From Eumeta japonica (taxonomy: Eukaryota > Arthropoda > Insecta > Lepidoptera > Psychidae), in NCBI GenBank assembly GCA_005406025.1, contig BGZK01001304.1, positions 109,141-173,140 on the forward strand: DNA of 64,000 bases, in the 5' to 3' direction. Positions 36,701 through 46,493 of the stretch are shown here, piece by piece; position 1 is the stretch's first letter, and each line of letters begins with the position of its first letter. The translations under genes were made by a program, and so were the position numbers. The notes under the pieces were generated by a model that did not search any database, had not been told where the DNA came from, and saw only the letters and a program-made list of their open reading frames with translations.

Positions 36701-37902
36701 CAGGCTCTAGTATGCACAGTTTCTTTAATATAAACAATTTTACCACGCTTTTGTTCACTTCCTTTGTTGTTTTCCACAACTTCAATTTTGCTTTCTTCGG
36801 TTCCTTGCTTGCCGTCTCCAGTTCCCTTTTCGCTTTCTTTAGTTCCTTTTTTGTTTTCTTCAGTTTCGTTTTTACTATCATTAGTATCTTCACAAGCAGA
36901 AATAAGTTCTACAATCACTATATCACCTTCTAAAGCTCGATTTCGTCGTTTCATGCCATCAATAAATATATCTTGCTCATTACGGTCAATTGTAGACACA
37001 TATCCATGTTGATACTGTTTGGGATTAATCCTAAGTGTGCCTTCTAATAAAGTATTTTTTTTCAAACCTTCCTCAACTTCCTGTAATGTAAGATAAGGTT
37101 CAAAGCTTTTCTCTTCACATTTCTTTGTCTTATTCTTTGACTTACCTTTACCTTTGTTTGATTGTTGTGAAACATTATTAGGCAGTTGTGAAATATTGTT
37201 ATGTAAATTTTGAAGTATAGGATGCTGCAACACAACTGGATATGTTTGAGAAAGCAAAGGATGTTGCACAATATTCTGAAAATATTGAGGGCTCTTAGGT
37301 TCAGTCGATATCCCAGATACTGGAGATGCATTTGCATGATGCACCAAAGTTTGTACTGCATTATAATTCCCAGATTGATACTGCAAAAATGGGTGACATG
37401 ATAAATTTTCAAAATAACTTGAATTTGTACTTGGATAAAGTGGCGCTATTTGAGTTTTGAAAATTTCTTGTATGACAGTAGTGTTATGTGTAACATTATT
37501 ATATGACGTCTGTCTCTCATATACCATCTGACTAGCTTGTGTTATTTGTAACTGAGATGATTGTTTGTATTTTTCTCTTTTCCTAGCATTTTTCTTCTTA
37601 ATTTTCTGAACATGCAGTGGTACCTCTTTGTCCGACCCACTTTCTACGTTCATATTAACACATCGTTGAACAATATCGTCAACAGCATTTAAATGCGTGT
37701 TATTTGAAGTGTGGTTATTTTGTTTCATTTGATTCTGATTCCCTTCGCAATAAGTTGAAGGACAAACTTGAGGGTAGTTTACTTTAGCAATATTGTTCAA
37801 AACAGCTTCAGGACGATACTGTTCAACTCTTTGTTTCCCAGTAGATGTTGACGGCCTATTAACATCCATGGTGCGTTCAACAATATCATCAGAAATTGAC
37901 AT
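25185..37902 (-). CDS. DIS3L2: DIS3-like exonuclease 2
   Basis: DIS3L2 is a cytoplasmic, exosome-independent 3'-5' exoribonuclease of the RNase II/R family that degrades oligouridylated RNAs. Three exons (37902-35333, 35040-34782, 25379-25185) sum to 3024 bases, 1007 residues. The N-terminal 260 residues are Asn/Gln-rich and disordered-looking. Cold-shock domains follow from about residue 268, interrupted near 340-385 by an acidic Lys/Glu repeat. The RNB domain (about 519-860) has the catalytic core FSIDPFNCRDIDDAVS with Asp at 531, 537, 539 and 540, and ends with the signature SPIRRYADIMVHRLL across the first splice. A C-terminal S1-type region ends VETRLVRPL. There is no PIN domain, which separates it from DIS3. 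A 9.4-kb intron precedes the last exon. The ATG at 37902 is the only Met in the open frame before an upstream stop at 37954. Confidence 0.93.
25526..25560 (+). repeat. MITE end-like word
   Basis: AAGGGTCGTCCATGAAATAC resembles the inverted-repeat ends of the MITE at 59363-59611 (GGCCATCCATAAATTA). The partner end is not seen nearby. Confidence 0.3.
25650..26110 (+). repeat. Dispersed lepidopteran-type SINE-like repeat, two copies
   Basis: The fuller copy (about 25800-26110) runs from GAAATACCAC through GTGAGTGAGAGCTCTGGTGG and a C-rich stretch to AAAAGGCTGGCAATGTACTA and GTGTCCATTGA. This is the word order of a very common lepidopteran repeat (GGCCGGCAACGCAC...GTGTCCATGGGCG). A truncated copy with AAAGGCCTGCAATGCATTGG lies at about 25672-25760. 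Both are old and sit antisense in the DIS3L2 intron. Confidence 0.55.
26158..26415 (+). pseudogene. RTE-like LINE ORF2 C-terminal relic
   Basis: One plus frame reads WFGHLIRMNRSRLTKQIYRA, with stops interrupting it twice, then CMKRLMDISEAREICKDRTE and WKSIVSDYLSRK before TAA at 26413. The FGH, RMN-SRL-KQIYRA, CMK-LM and EW motifs are those at the C-terminus of RTE-like reverse transcriptases found throughout moth genomes. It continues the same protein as the relic at 15706-15900. Confidence 0.7.
28035..28063. repeat. GC-rich hairpin
   Basis: GTCGCCCTAC (28035-28044) and GTAGGGCGAC (28054-28063) form a perfect 10-bp stem with a nine-base loop. The GC content contrasts with the surroundings. 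It may be a transposon remnant. Confidence 0.55.
29505..29529 (+). repeat. CAT microsatellite
   Basis: About eight CAT units directly after the left 23-bp direct repeat of the tandem block. Confidence 0.9.
29616..31290 (-). pseudogene. Degenerate ~270-bp tandem units with coding-like minus frames
   Basis: About six copies, recognised by recurring words (TTGGTTCCTGTTGTAA, TGTAACTAG, GATGGTGTCGAGCT). On the minus strand they give related peptides. One at 29616-29903 is 95 codons open: GTKKN, then VEIRKAADELFQLSEMDVKA-CTKQRK. One near 30300-30385 gives VDDLYQFSKTDNEICTKGRK. One near 30655 gives MDEL then EMDTENLHHAKEIKNER. One near 31176 gives IRKAGDGPHQLSKTVTEELL. The other half of the unit reads DERHHLLNTISILTTLE and GYPSYTWATR...GTKKN at 30964-31146, and KARHHLMSTALRSTTTERK near 30190-30265. 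Stops and shifts break most copies. I do not recognise a family. It is either a decayed repetitive gene or a satellite that happens to look coding. Confidence 0.55.
31343..31867. repeat. 118-bp tandem array, about 4.5 copies
   Basis: GTCCACGATCAGTCGA-type words start at 31343 (variant), 31459, 31577, 31695 and 31813, giving a 118-bp period (first interval 116). The copies are nearly identical, so the array is recent or homogenised. It is GC-rich, unlike the neighbourhood. 118 is not a multiple of three, so the long overlapping frames on both strands shift between copies and are not genes. Confidence 0.92.
32030..32170 (+). mobile_element. Helitron-like fragment
   Basis: AACAGTTTGACCATACTTTA, TGAAAATTG and CAGTAAGAAAATGT parallel, on the opposite strand, the segment at 2349-2440 (AACGGTTTGACTGATCGTGA, TGAAAATTGG, CAGTAAGAACATGT). 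Ends are not defined. Looser relatives may lie near 46290-46400 and 56100-56220. Confidence 0.4.
33707..33766. repeat. TA microsatellite
   Basis: An uninterrupted run of 30 TA units, likely length-variable between individuals. Confidence 0.95.
33932..33955. repeat. MITE end-like word
   Basis: TATTTTATGGATGGCCCTTT resembles the right end of the MITE at 59363-59611 (AATTTATGGATGGCCCCCT). Its partner was not found. Confidence 0.3.
34782..35040 (-). CDS. DIS3L2: DIS3L2 exon 2
   Basis: Acceptor TTTTTAG, one base completing the Arg codon, then LLGASINYRETPKWEIDKVR, through VDVRDKYIDVIIVAMGLNRR to FFNS before the donor GTAAGT. It matches the RNB-S1 junction of DIS3L2 proteins. Confidence 0.9.
35333..37902 (-). 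CDS. DIS3L2: DIS3L2 exon 1 (N-terminus, CSDs, RNB)
   Basis: 856 codons plus two bases, ending CAC AG before the donor GTATGT. The split Arg codon joins to the A of exon 2 to give HRLL. The frame continuing into the intron adds only a few residues. Confidence 0.93.
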
Positions 37903-38754
37903 TTTTGTACAACGAGCTTTGGTTTTACATATTGTTAATTCAAAACAAGTAATTTAAAACAAATTTAATACAAATTAAACGTGACATATGTCTAATCACT
38001 CGTACGAACATGCAGTGCCAACTCGATTCGATTGAAATTATTTTTTTTTACTTTGTGCATTGGATGTATGTCCTTAGGCCAATTACTTTTTCTCCTTTGA
38101 AACTTAAACTGTGAAATTGAATTAGTGATATTTTAGAATAATGCGCCGTAAAGTAACCAATACATATAAAATAATCATTTGAATTATTTTTATTTAATCA
38201 ATTTCATTAATTAATTGTTGAAACTTTATAATCTAAATCTTATTTTACTCACAATACTTAATTACTAAACTAAATTAAATGAAAGAAAAACAATTAACAA
38301 TTTGATTATTAAAAATAACAATAATATATAAATTACATTAAACAGATATTAGACTACTATTCAAAAGACTTAACTAAAAATGTAAGAAAAAAATAAATAG
38401 TTAAATATTATTTAAAAATAAAATATAAAAAGGATTCGTAAGTATCCATTGCGCTGGACGCATTGCTACGTTGGATAACCATAGATAGGGTTTGGAACGA
38501 GCAAATTCAAAATGAAAGTCGCCCTTTTCTCCGAGTCTCCGAGCTCCAGTCCCAATCCCGTATGAAGGGTAAAAATTAGGTGTCTTCTAGAACGCTGTGT
38601 TTAAGATGTTTTTGTTTACCAACAAAATCCGATTCCGGAAGCTGTTGCTGTCGAGATGTTGATTAAATACGACGCTGCAAATATATTATGACAGGTAATA
38701 TCCCAAATTAGACAACACCGTTTTTTTCCAAAAATTAACATTAATCCGTCAAGT

Positions 38755-39225
38755 CACGTAATATCCAAGGAGCTAAGTCCAGGAAGCACAAACGCACTAA
38801 GAATGTTGGCAGAGGTCAGCACCCGACGAATATGTTTGAGAACATGGTGACGCAGAAACCTATCAAAACTACTTTGATAATTCAGTTCTTGCCTTTACGG
38901 TTGAACTACAAATGCATAAATGTAGTTCGCTATTGTTTGATAATGTTCCAAACATAGGCGAAATCAGCACATGCAACCCTGCTCCACATTCTGATATGAA
39001 AATAGCATTCAGTCTAGCTTTGCCAGCAGCATTGTAAGATTCATTCGGTAGCCGTTTAAAAGTGGTTTTGCTTTCTGTTTCAACCCACAAGCACTATTTA
39101 TAAGCAGGTTCCGACATAAGTGCATCATTTTCAAAAGAAATTTGGAGTTCAGTACTTTTACGAGCAAGAATATAGGCAACAAGTTCCACCAACACTTGAA
39201 CAGTGGCAAGGAAAGCTAGTAAATA
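38755..39225 (-). pseudogene. Decayed coding-like region, unrecognised
   Basis: The minus strand shows successive, mutually shifted frames with protein-like composition: ILARKSTELQISFENDALMS, then WVETESKTTFKRLPNESYNA and LNAIFISECGAGLHVLISPM, then NYQSSFDRFLRHHVLKHIRR and ILSAFVLPGLSSLDIT. Stops and frameshifts separate them, as in a dead transposon ORF or pseudogene. I cannot name the family. Confidence 0.35.
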
Positions 39226-39606
39226 AATATCACATAATCCTCGAATACCCAGGTCATCGTAATATATAACCAAAACTACTTAAATCCACTGGTTGCCATT
39301 CAAACTAACATCGAGCATGTTTTCGAGAATCCATCTTACAATTTTATTTGATCTTACCAGAGTGTGAAGAAAATAGCCAAATAGATTGCTATAGATACGG
39401 ATCAAATACGTTAATTTGGGATTTGTTTGACAAACAAAAAGGGAAAAGAGTAAAAGCTATTTGTGCTGAAAGTTCAAGAACGCACTCACAGGACTGCGAA
39501 AGTAAAAAAAGGAGAAATTGCAAGGCCTCTAGAATGGTATTAGGGAAAACTTAAACACCCAGAAGATTAAAGTCTTCGTGACGTAGCTCTCTAAGACCAG
39601 GTATAA

Positions 39607-40160
39607 GAGACAGAAATCAAGCCAAATACCCATGACTATCAACCGCCGCCTCCCACCCACCTTATCCGTAGGCCGCGGAACGTACTTACCGATCCACCTG
39701 ACGCTTTTACAGCGACAGTTGATAACCGCCTCCGGCCGGGCAGGAGGGAAGGGAACCGACCCGTGACGGTTTCCTGCGACATCCTATGCCGAGACGACTC
39801 CGTCCAGGCGTCGTTCATAGCGCATGTCACGCACCGTCGGCACTCGCATGTGCCGTCTGGCCGCACTCGTTGAAGCTATCAAAGTCGTCTGACTTGTCAT
39901 CCGACTCGTCTCGACCGACTAAATAGCATAGCCGACCCAATTACTTTACTTTCAGGAGGAATTTTTTAGTGGGTTTCAGTCCCACACTACCCACGCGTAC
40001 GGGCACGAGGGTGTGCAGGATAGACATTTTTTACCACCTCCTCGTCGCAAGAGAGAAACAAAAAAAAAAGCTGGCCACCGAGTAAAAATTAAAAAATCCG
40101 AGGAGCACCAGTAGATTCTGTAAAAAGTTTTTCAAGGTGTCGGGGCCCGATGCCGCTTGC
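39607..40160 (+). mobile_element. Retrotransposon 3' end (LINE-like)
   Basis: A GC-rich island holding a plus frame open from 39607 to TGA at 39871. It is proline-rich at first (PNTHDYQPPPPTHLIRRPRN), then TATVDNRLRPGRREGNRPVT and SCDILCRDDSVQASFIAHVT. After the stop comes AATTTTTTAGTGGGTTTCAG, TCCCACACTACCCACGCG and GGTGTGCAGGA. This GTGGG...TCCCACAC word order is what I associate with 3' ends of moth non-LTR elements. The 75-codon minus frame is a shadow. Confidence 0.45.
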
Positions 40161-42437
40161 AGGTCCGAGGCTGATTTATTACAAAGGATGTTACGGGCGT
40201 TAAAAATACCCTTAGCATTGATAGGTATGTTGAATATAAAAAGTTCTGGATTGATAAAAAAAATGTCGAAAATACAGTGTGTTTGTTTTTAAGAAACAAT
40301 AGTGTTACTCCATATTGTTCCATGAGTGGCCTATCAAAAATCAGAAAATGGACCACTCCTTTCAAATCACCCTTGAAAAGTTTAGTTTGGATATATTTAT
40401 GAACTCAAAGAGATTTTTCATTTATGGCAGTTTTATATTTATTTACATATTTAGGTTGGTCTAGAAAATATTAAAAGTTGTCCTGGATGTTACATTCTTA
40501 TTCCTACAGTTACCATTACCGTCTTTTCTAGGGGTCTTTAAGCCCGTAAACAAAAAGAGATAAAATGTAGGTAAGTCATCGGCTGTATTAGTGCGAATGC
40601 GAATGCAGTGCGAATGTGCCTTTCTATTTCATATCACTAATTTTATGTTGCTGGCCTAGTTGAAGTGATCTGGACCCTTGCACTGGTTATTTATTGCTTC
40701 ATTAAAAGCACCAGTGAAATATACTGAGAAAAGTTCAAAATTGACTTCCGGAGAGAAATGCCTTTGTGAATGTAGCTTATTTTACTTAGATTATTAGAAG
40801 ATACGTAGACAAGTAGTGAGACAGTCAAATTCTATATATTGATAGATTTTCATTGAAATCGATAAATAATAAAAAGGCATACTAACAAACAACAACAAGC
40901 AAACTTTCCCAGGATAAAAACTATGTTTATAACAAAACCAATAGGTAACCAGGGTTATTTTACGTTTATAAAATTAGTATAAATGGCCTTTATTTATTAA
41001 TTTCGAATAGTTTTATTTTCATTTTATTTTTAAATAGAATTATTTGTTATATAAAAATGAATCGCTTGAAACGGCATTCAAGCTGAAATAAAGTTCAGTG
41101 AAATAAATAGGGATGACGTTCATCCACTGTAAAAATTAAGAAAATTAGGTTTGAATTGTACTTTTTATGTTTTTATGTCGAAATTATCGCAGTCATATAA
41201 AAAAACTGTGAGTGCTTTAAAAATGGGCAATAGTGAAATAAATAAGTGCAAGCTTAGTATTATGTGATGTGTTATATTGTGTTTCTAGGTCTACGACTAT
41301 TCTTTTTATCATTTTTTTTGTTGCGAAGACTCTTCTTTTCAATTGTTTATTTATTTACATTCTAGGGTGTACTTGTGTCGTTAAATTATGAGATTATTTG
41401 ACTTATTAAATTTTGTTCTTGTCCAAATGAATGCCCATTTCTTGTGTGTGGAAGCATGTTACTACTCATACTCGTTTGTAATCAATTACAATAAGTTGTT
41501 TTCAGAAAAACAATATCTAGTAACATAAAAACAACTAAAATATATACGAAACTTGCCACAAATCAGAATTAAATCGACAAATTGTTTTCATTTATTGTGT
41601 TATATCACACCAATGAACAAAAGTTCAGATACATTTATTATCAAAAGAACATTATTTTCACTGTGCTAATAATGTACACTGGTTTTAGTACTTGCGATGA
41701 TTCGCTCAAAATATAATGCCAATGTTTTCGTAAATTAGTTTCATTTTTATTGTTTTTTAATATGATCTAATTCGAATTGGTTGAAAACTTTACATGAAAA
41801 TCACGACCATAAACAAGTGTGATCATAATACAAAGCACAGAATAATTTTTACTTATTCCTTGCCTATATCCAATAGAAATTGAACAAACTAAGCTTTAGA
41901 TCTTACTATTACTTATTAAGTCAATCCTAACTTTTACTTAATATACTTAACGTCTTTGGTAAATAATTAATTACACATTTTATACATTGATAAGCAACAT
42001 TTTCTCTAGGTTTAAAAAAAAATATCAAAACTAATTGTACCGTTTGGGTAAATGCGTCATTTTTTCGAAAACTTGAGCTGGCAACATTATAAAATGTCAG
42101 TAAGTAATAAAACGAAATTGTGAATAGAACGTTCGAAGATACGTGATAAATTTGTTTAGTTTCTATCATTTCTATTTTGGTTTATAGTTCTAACGTCGGA
42201 TCTCTTAAATAAGTTTGATTATTATATGACAACGTAGTTAAAATTTGATATAATAACCCATAAATTAAAATTTTATTGAGTTGTAATAAGGCCAATGCAT
42301 AATAACATTATGGTATTGTTTCATATTTAATGATAATTTAAAATATTGTGTTGCGTGAGTACATAAGATTGAATTATTTTTATATTTTGTAAAAAAAAAT
42401 TGTGGAAGTAAAGTACAAATACATTTTAGGTTACATT

Positions 42438-42815
42438 ATGAAATTGATCACACACAACATGTTAACATCGAAGTGTTTGAAAGGGGTAACGACTGGTTAC
42501 CCGTTAGCTATTAATGCGAAAGAGGTTAAAATTACCGAAATTGATTTTAACCCTGAATTTATATCACGTTTAATACCAAAATTAGATTGGAATGTGCTTT
42601 GGGGAGCTGCAGATAGTATTGGACACAGTGAAGGTCTACCGAAAGTAATAGAGCCTAAATATGAAGAAAATGAAGAATTTTTGAAAAAAGCTCACAGAGT
42701 TCTTCTTGAAATAGAAATAGAAGAAGGAAATCTAACATGTCCAGAATCAGGTCGACAGTTTCCTATTTCCAAAGGAATACCTAACATGTTACTTACAGAA
42801 GCTGAAGTCCAATAA
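42438..42815 (+). CDS. TRMT112: TRMT112, multifunctional methyltransferase subunit
   Basis: TRMT112 is a small zinc-ribbon-type protein that binds and stabilises several methyltransferases acting on tRNA, rRNA and the release factor eRF1. The frame encodes 125 residues, the family's usual length. It starts MKLITHNMLTSKCLKGVTTG, carries FNPEFISRLIPKLDWNVLW and GLPKV in the middle, and ends LTCPESGRQFPISKGIPNML-LTEAEV. The open frame reaches 12 codons further up, but family proteins begin MKLLTHN, so the ATG at 42438 is chosen. There is no intron. The stop codon overlaps an AATAAA. It is divergent from DIS3L2 and convergent with UQCRC2. The frame is intact, so a live gene and not a dead retrocopy is likely. 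Confidence 0.95.
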   Translation: MKLITHNMLTSKCLKGVTTGYPLAINAKEVKITEIDFNPEFISRLIPKLDWNVLWGAADSIGHSEGLPKVIEPKYEENEEFLKKAHRVLLEIEIEEGNLTCPESGRQFPISKGIPNMLLTEAEVQ

Positions 42816-42816
42816 A
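42811..42816 (+). terminator. Polyadenylation signal overlapping the TRMT112 stop
   Basis: The last codon CAA, the stop TAA and the next A together spell AATAAA. A T-rich tract (CTTTTGTTTTTTTGTTC) follows 16 bases later, as expected of a downstream element. If used, the mRNA would have almost no 3' UTR. Confidence 0.45.
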
Positions 42817-43582
42817 GTGTTAAAATAACTTTTGTTTTTTTGTTCAATGTTCAAAAGTAATAGTAATTGATAGAATCTTTATCATTTCTTATAGCGATAA
42901 TAGAATTAATAATTAAAAAATTAAGAACTTCTTATTAGTCTTAAGAGCTAGCAATATTTTTGAGAGAGAATTAATGAAAGCTGGTTTTTTCATATATCTT
43001 TTCTATGCTTTCTCGAACGACATAATGACCACTTGGCTAGATTTGCGTTCTGCTGTGCATAAAACCTGTGCAGGTGAAAACATTGATTTTGAAATCTTTT
43101 AAAGATTTTTTTTTTAATAACTTAAACATTATAAAAACATGAATATTGCCAGACATTTTAGTTGTGGATAATAATATGTCAGATACTATTCTTTATTAAA
43201 AAAAGGTTTCAAACCATTTTAAATGACTGAAATTTTAATTTAAATATGTAAAAGTATAAAATTAATTTGCCAGACAATAATTTGGTTGTTAAGTGAGAGC
43301 CAGAGCGATTTAATATTGCAAAGTACTGCGGTATAATGCCGGCTGTTAGAAAGAGAGCTATAAAGTAGATGGGTGGGAGAGAGACAAGAATACATACACT
43401 AATGTATGAAACATACAATTTTTAATTCTTGATTATTATATATAAATTAATAAGTTAAATAAAATTTATTAAAAAAGAAATACGAAAAAAATTACATTTA
43501 TTACCAAAATATTTTTTTTTCTTTATTATGTTTAGATCGCTTATTTACATTTTTTTAAATTTATCTTCAACAAAAGTTATTA

Positions 43583-43939
43583 CAGTGGAATCTCAATAAC
43601 TCGAATCTCATTAGGTCGAAATCCTCAGTAAGTTGAAAAAAATGCCATTCCCTTCCAATGAACCCCTAAATACATGGTATCTCGAATTATTTAGACTTTG
43701 TAACTCGAACAAAATGTTATTTCCCTACGCAGTATTGATAATACATATTTATACTCTATAACTCGAATTTCAAAAAGGAGACTCTGTAAGTCGTAGTTGG
43801 TAAAATATAATGTCTTACTTGGAATTCTCGAAATAACAGCAATGAATTCCAAAATGAATGTTCGTTCAGGGCTTCTAATCTATTGTTTTTGTCTTGTACA
43901 CGTGCAATGAATGAATACATTCATGAAACTTTCTAAGTA
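43583..43939. mobile_element. Truncated inverted copy of the pogo-like MITE
   Basis: Starts after TA with CAGTGGAATCTCAATAACTC and follows the reverse complement of 17727-18090 closely. It loses homology at 43939, so the 134 bases matching 17593-17726, including the far terminus, are missing. It cannot be mobilised by TIR recognition. Confidence 0.8.
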
Positions 43940-44809
43940 TAAGTTTTTATACAGTTTCGGCTTTCCTGTCTACAAACTGCATAACCTATTTTCAATTACT
44001 TCAATTTGAATTTATACTCTTGATGTTTACTTCTTGGAACATTTTGCTTTTATGAATATGACTTAATTTATTTATATTATGATAATATCAATGAATCTGA
44101 GAAAGGTTGACTGAAACAAAAAATTAATAAGGTAAATGTGTCACCAATTAATAATGGTGTAAGAAAAAAACCACAGGCTAAATCGCAATCAATATCGACT
44201 AAGCATACTAAGTATTTATCTTTATTAAATGATATTTTTTAATATAATTTATTATGACAAATATCGATAATTAATTTTTTGTTTTACTAATAGATACACT
44301 GACAAAACCCAATAGGACATGATTTTGAATCGCCATGTCATCATCCTACAAAAAGTAAATTTAAATGCTCCAGTTTGACAATTGATGAAATCTACATAAT
44401 CAAACACTTCTGTATAATCAGAAAACTAAAATTGCTAGACATGATTTTAACCAGGCTTATGGGTCTAAACAAGCCAACCAGATCAACTATGCAGCTACTT
44501 CAAAAAAAAACGAGTGGTGTCACGGGACACCAGGTAGGAACGAAGTTTCTTTGGCTAATGTAGAATCGACACAATTTGCAAAAAAATATAATGTACTTAA
44601 AGTGTTATGACAGGAATATGTTTTATTATAAGATGCTACTTAAATCGTTTGGTGATCGTCGTAGTGGAATTATGACATTTACTCCTTACTATCTGTTCTT
44701 CAATCATCTTCATTTGCTGTTCTTATTGTTAATTCTATTTTCGAAAAAATTTACGATTATTATGATTTATTTCTTATATTTTACCGACATATATTTGTTA
44801 ATGGAAAAT

Positions 44810-45015
44810 AACCCCAACCGATTCTCGGTAATCGCGCGAAGTCGTAAACAAGTCGCGCGGCCTCATGCCAGCCGTGCCCGGTGTGATCCACCAATCAGCG
44901 CACGCCGTTCGCCGAGCTTGCGTCACCTTGCGCCAATAAACGCGCAGTAAAATAACGACATATTTAAAAATATACGACTGTCGCGCCTGCGCACGTCTCA
45001 TTTAACGGTTTTATT
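44810..45015 (+). promoter_or_regulatory. GC-rich promoter-like island
   Basis: A CpG-rich patch in AT-rich DNA. It has CCAAT at 44891-44895 and 44933-44937 and a TATA-like TATTTAAAAATATA at 44961-44974, then GCGCCTGCGCACGTCTCATT. No gene follows downstream. It could be the LTR or internal promoter of a dead element, an orphan promoter or a lncRNA start. Confidence 0.3.
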
Positions 45016-45527
45016 CCACGGACTTTTTCTTACAGTTTTACTATCACATTTTTTTGTTCGGTCGCGCAGCAAAATCCCTATCTCCTCCAAGCCCGCCGTA
45101 AGGAACTTGGTTCCAATAAATCAAAGCCTAGACTGTTTAGTAACCATTTTTATTTATTAAAAAAAAAATAAATGTCTAGTAAGAGTTTGCAAAAAAATTC
45201 TTTCAAGCAATTTTATCTGTAAATGCAAAAAATATAATAACAATCAGTAAAGAAATTTTTCTTGGAAAAATTATCACTTTAAATCAAAAAGGTACTTTTT
45301 TATCACTTTGGATAAATGGGTATCTTTTCATAATTTTGGATCAAAAGGGCCCTTTTTCTTATTTTAAATATTAATTACACAAAGAATTATAATTTTTCTT
45401 CAATAAACATTGAATCACGGCTTCATAACTACAAGCACTATGCATATAAATAATAATAAAAAAATAATAGCTTTAATACAATTTTTTATTTATATTGAAA
45501 AAAATAAAAAGGCTACCCTTTTGAAAT

Positions 45528-45817
45528 TTAGCTCCTCAAATGTAAGCCTCTCTCATAGATTTTCATGACATGGTCCTGGGCCAACTGTAGAATTTCTTTG
45601 TTTTAGATTTTATCTCACAGCTAAACTCCAAACAGAGCTCTTTCTATTGATCATTGAATGTCTATAATCTTGTCACAAGACTGATAGTAAGGGACCACAT
45701 TTGTCATCCACGTATCATCACCAGCAACATGCACTGTTCAAAGACTATTAGCTCTAGACACTGAGAAGAATAAATGCTTTGTAATTTCCTGACTGCTGCC
45801 CAACAAAGCTGAATCCT
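45528..45817 (-). pseudogene. LINE reverse-transcriptase relic
   Basis: The minus strand reads RIQLCWAAVRKLQSIYSSQC and VFEQCMLLVM, then, shifted, MWSLTISLVTRL, ERALFGV and NKEILQLAQDH. These match the order and key residues of the common motif set R-I-x-L-x-W-A-A, F-x-Q-C-V-L-P-V-M, T-W-S-L-T and E-R-A-M-L-G-V in moth LINE ORF2 proteins. Several stops and shifts make it dead. Confidence 0.65.
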
Positions 45818-46493
45818 TCATATAATATTTTTATTGAAGTTAGGTCTACTCAATCGGACACTTTATCTCAAATAGACATATTCGTTGATAATTTGATTGG
45901 AAAGTTCTCGACTATTACTGAAGTGGAAGCTACATGGGCATTCAACACAATTTTAGTATTCATTTCTTGTGATACCTCTAAGCATAACTAGGCAACAATT
46001 AATGACGTGCGAGACCAATATTTTTCAATAAAAATATTACAAATTTCTGCACTAAAACAATGTTATTTAAATTTTATGTGGTAAATTACCCTGATTATTT
46101 TGTTAATGCCATCACACAAAAAATGACAGCTAAACCATACAGCCTTATCAATACTAATAATAAATCTATAAGGGTTAGTCATGGAATAAGTTACTTTGTT
46201 TTCAGAGATATCATATTTTATAGGCTGTATACATGGTACTGAAAATAAATTGATGATTTTTAGATTTTTTTCTGTATATATGTATGTATGTTCATCTATA
46301 ACTCTTAAATCAATTGATTGAATGTTATGAAACTTGGGAGATAAACATTTAAAGGTACAGGAAACAGGATAGGCTAGTTAAATTTTTTCTCTAATTATGA
46401 TAAGACGTGGCCCCTCTACAAACATAATTTGCTTTTTCGAGTATCTGCATGTTTAGCTATTCATTATGTTAAAATAGTTAAATTTATTTAGAT

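Larger units (their letters stand above)
37903..42437. other. DIS3L2-TRMT112 divergent intergenic region
   Basis: Should contain both promoters; no core element stands out. 38450-39600 holds decayed open frames, 39607-40160 a retrotransposon end. 40400-42400 is AT-rich without recognisable features. Confidence 0.6.

Noticed and set aside
36634..37412. Open frames on the plus strand and other minus frames within DIS3L2 exon 1
   Set aside because: Shadows of the DIS3L2 coding frame, which carries all recognisable domains.
39639..39866. 75-codon Arg/Cys-rich minus frame
   Set aside because: Antisense of the plus frame in the retrotransposon-like island. The plus frame has the better composition and an adjoining 3' tail.
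44576..44950. 124-codon plus frame ending in an Arg-rich stretch
   Set aside because: Half is AT-rich hydrophobic noise, and the basic end is just the GC-rich promoter-like island. No family resemblance.
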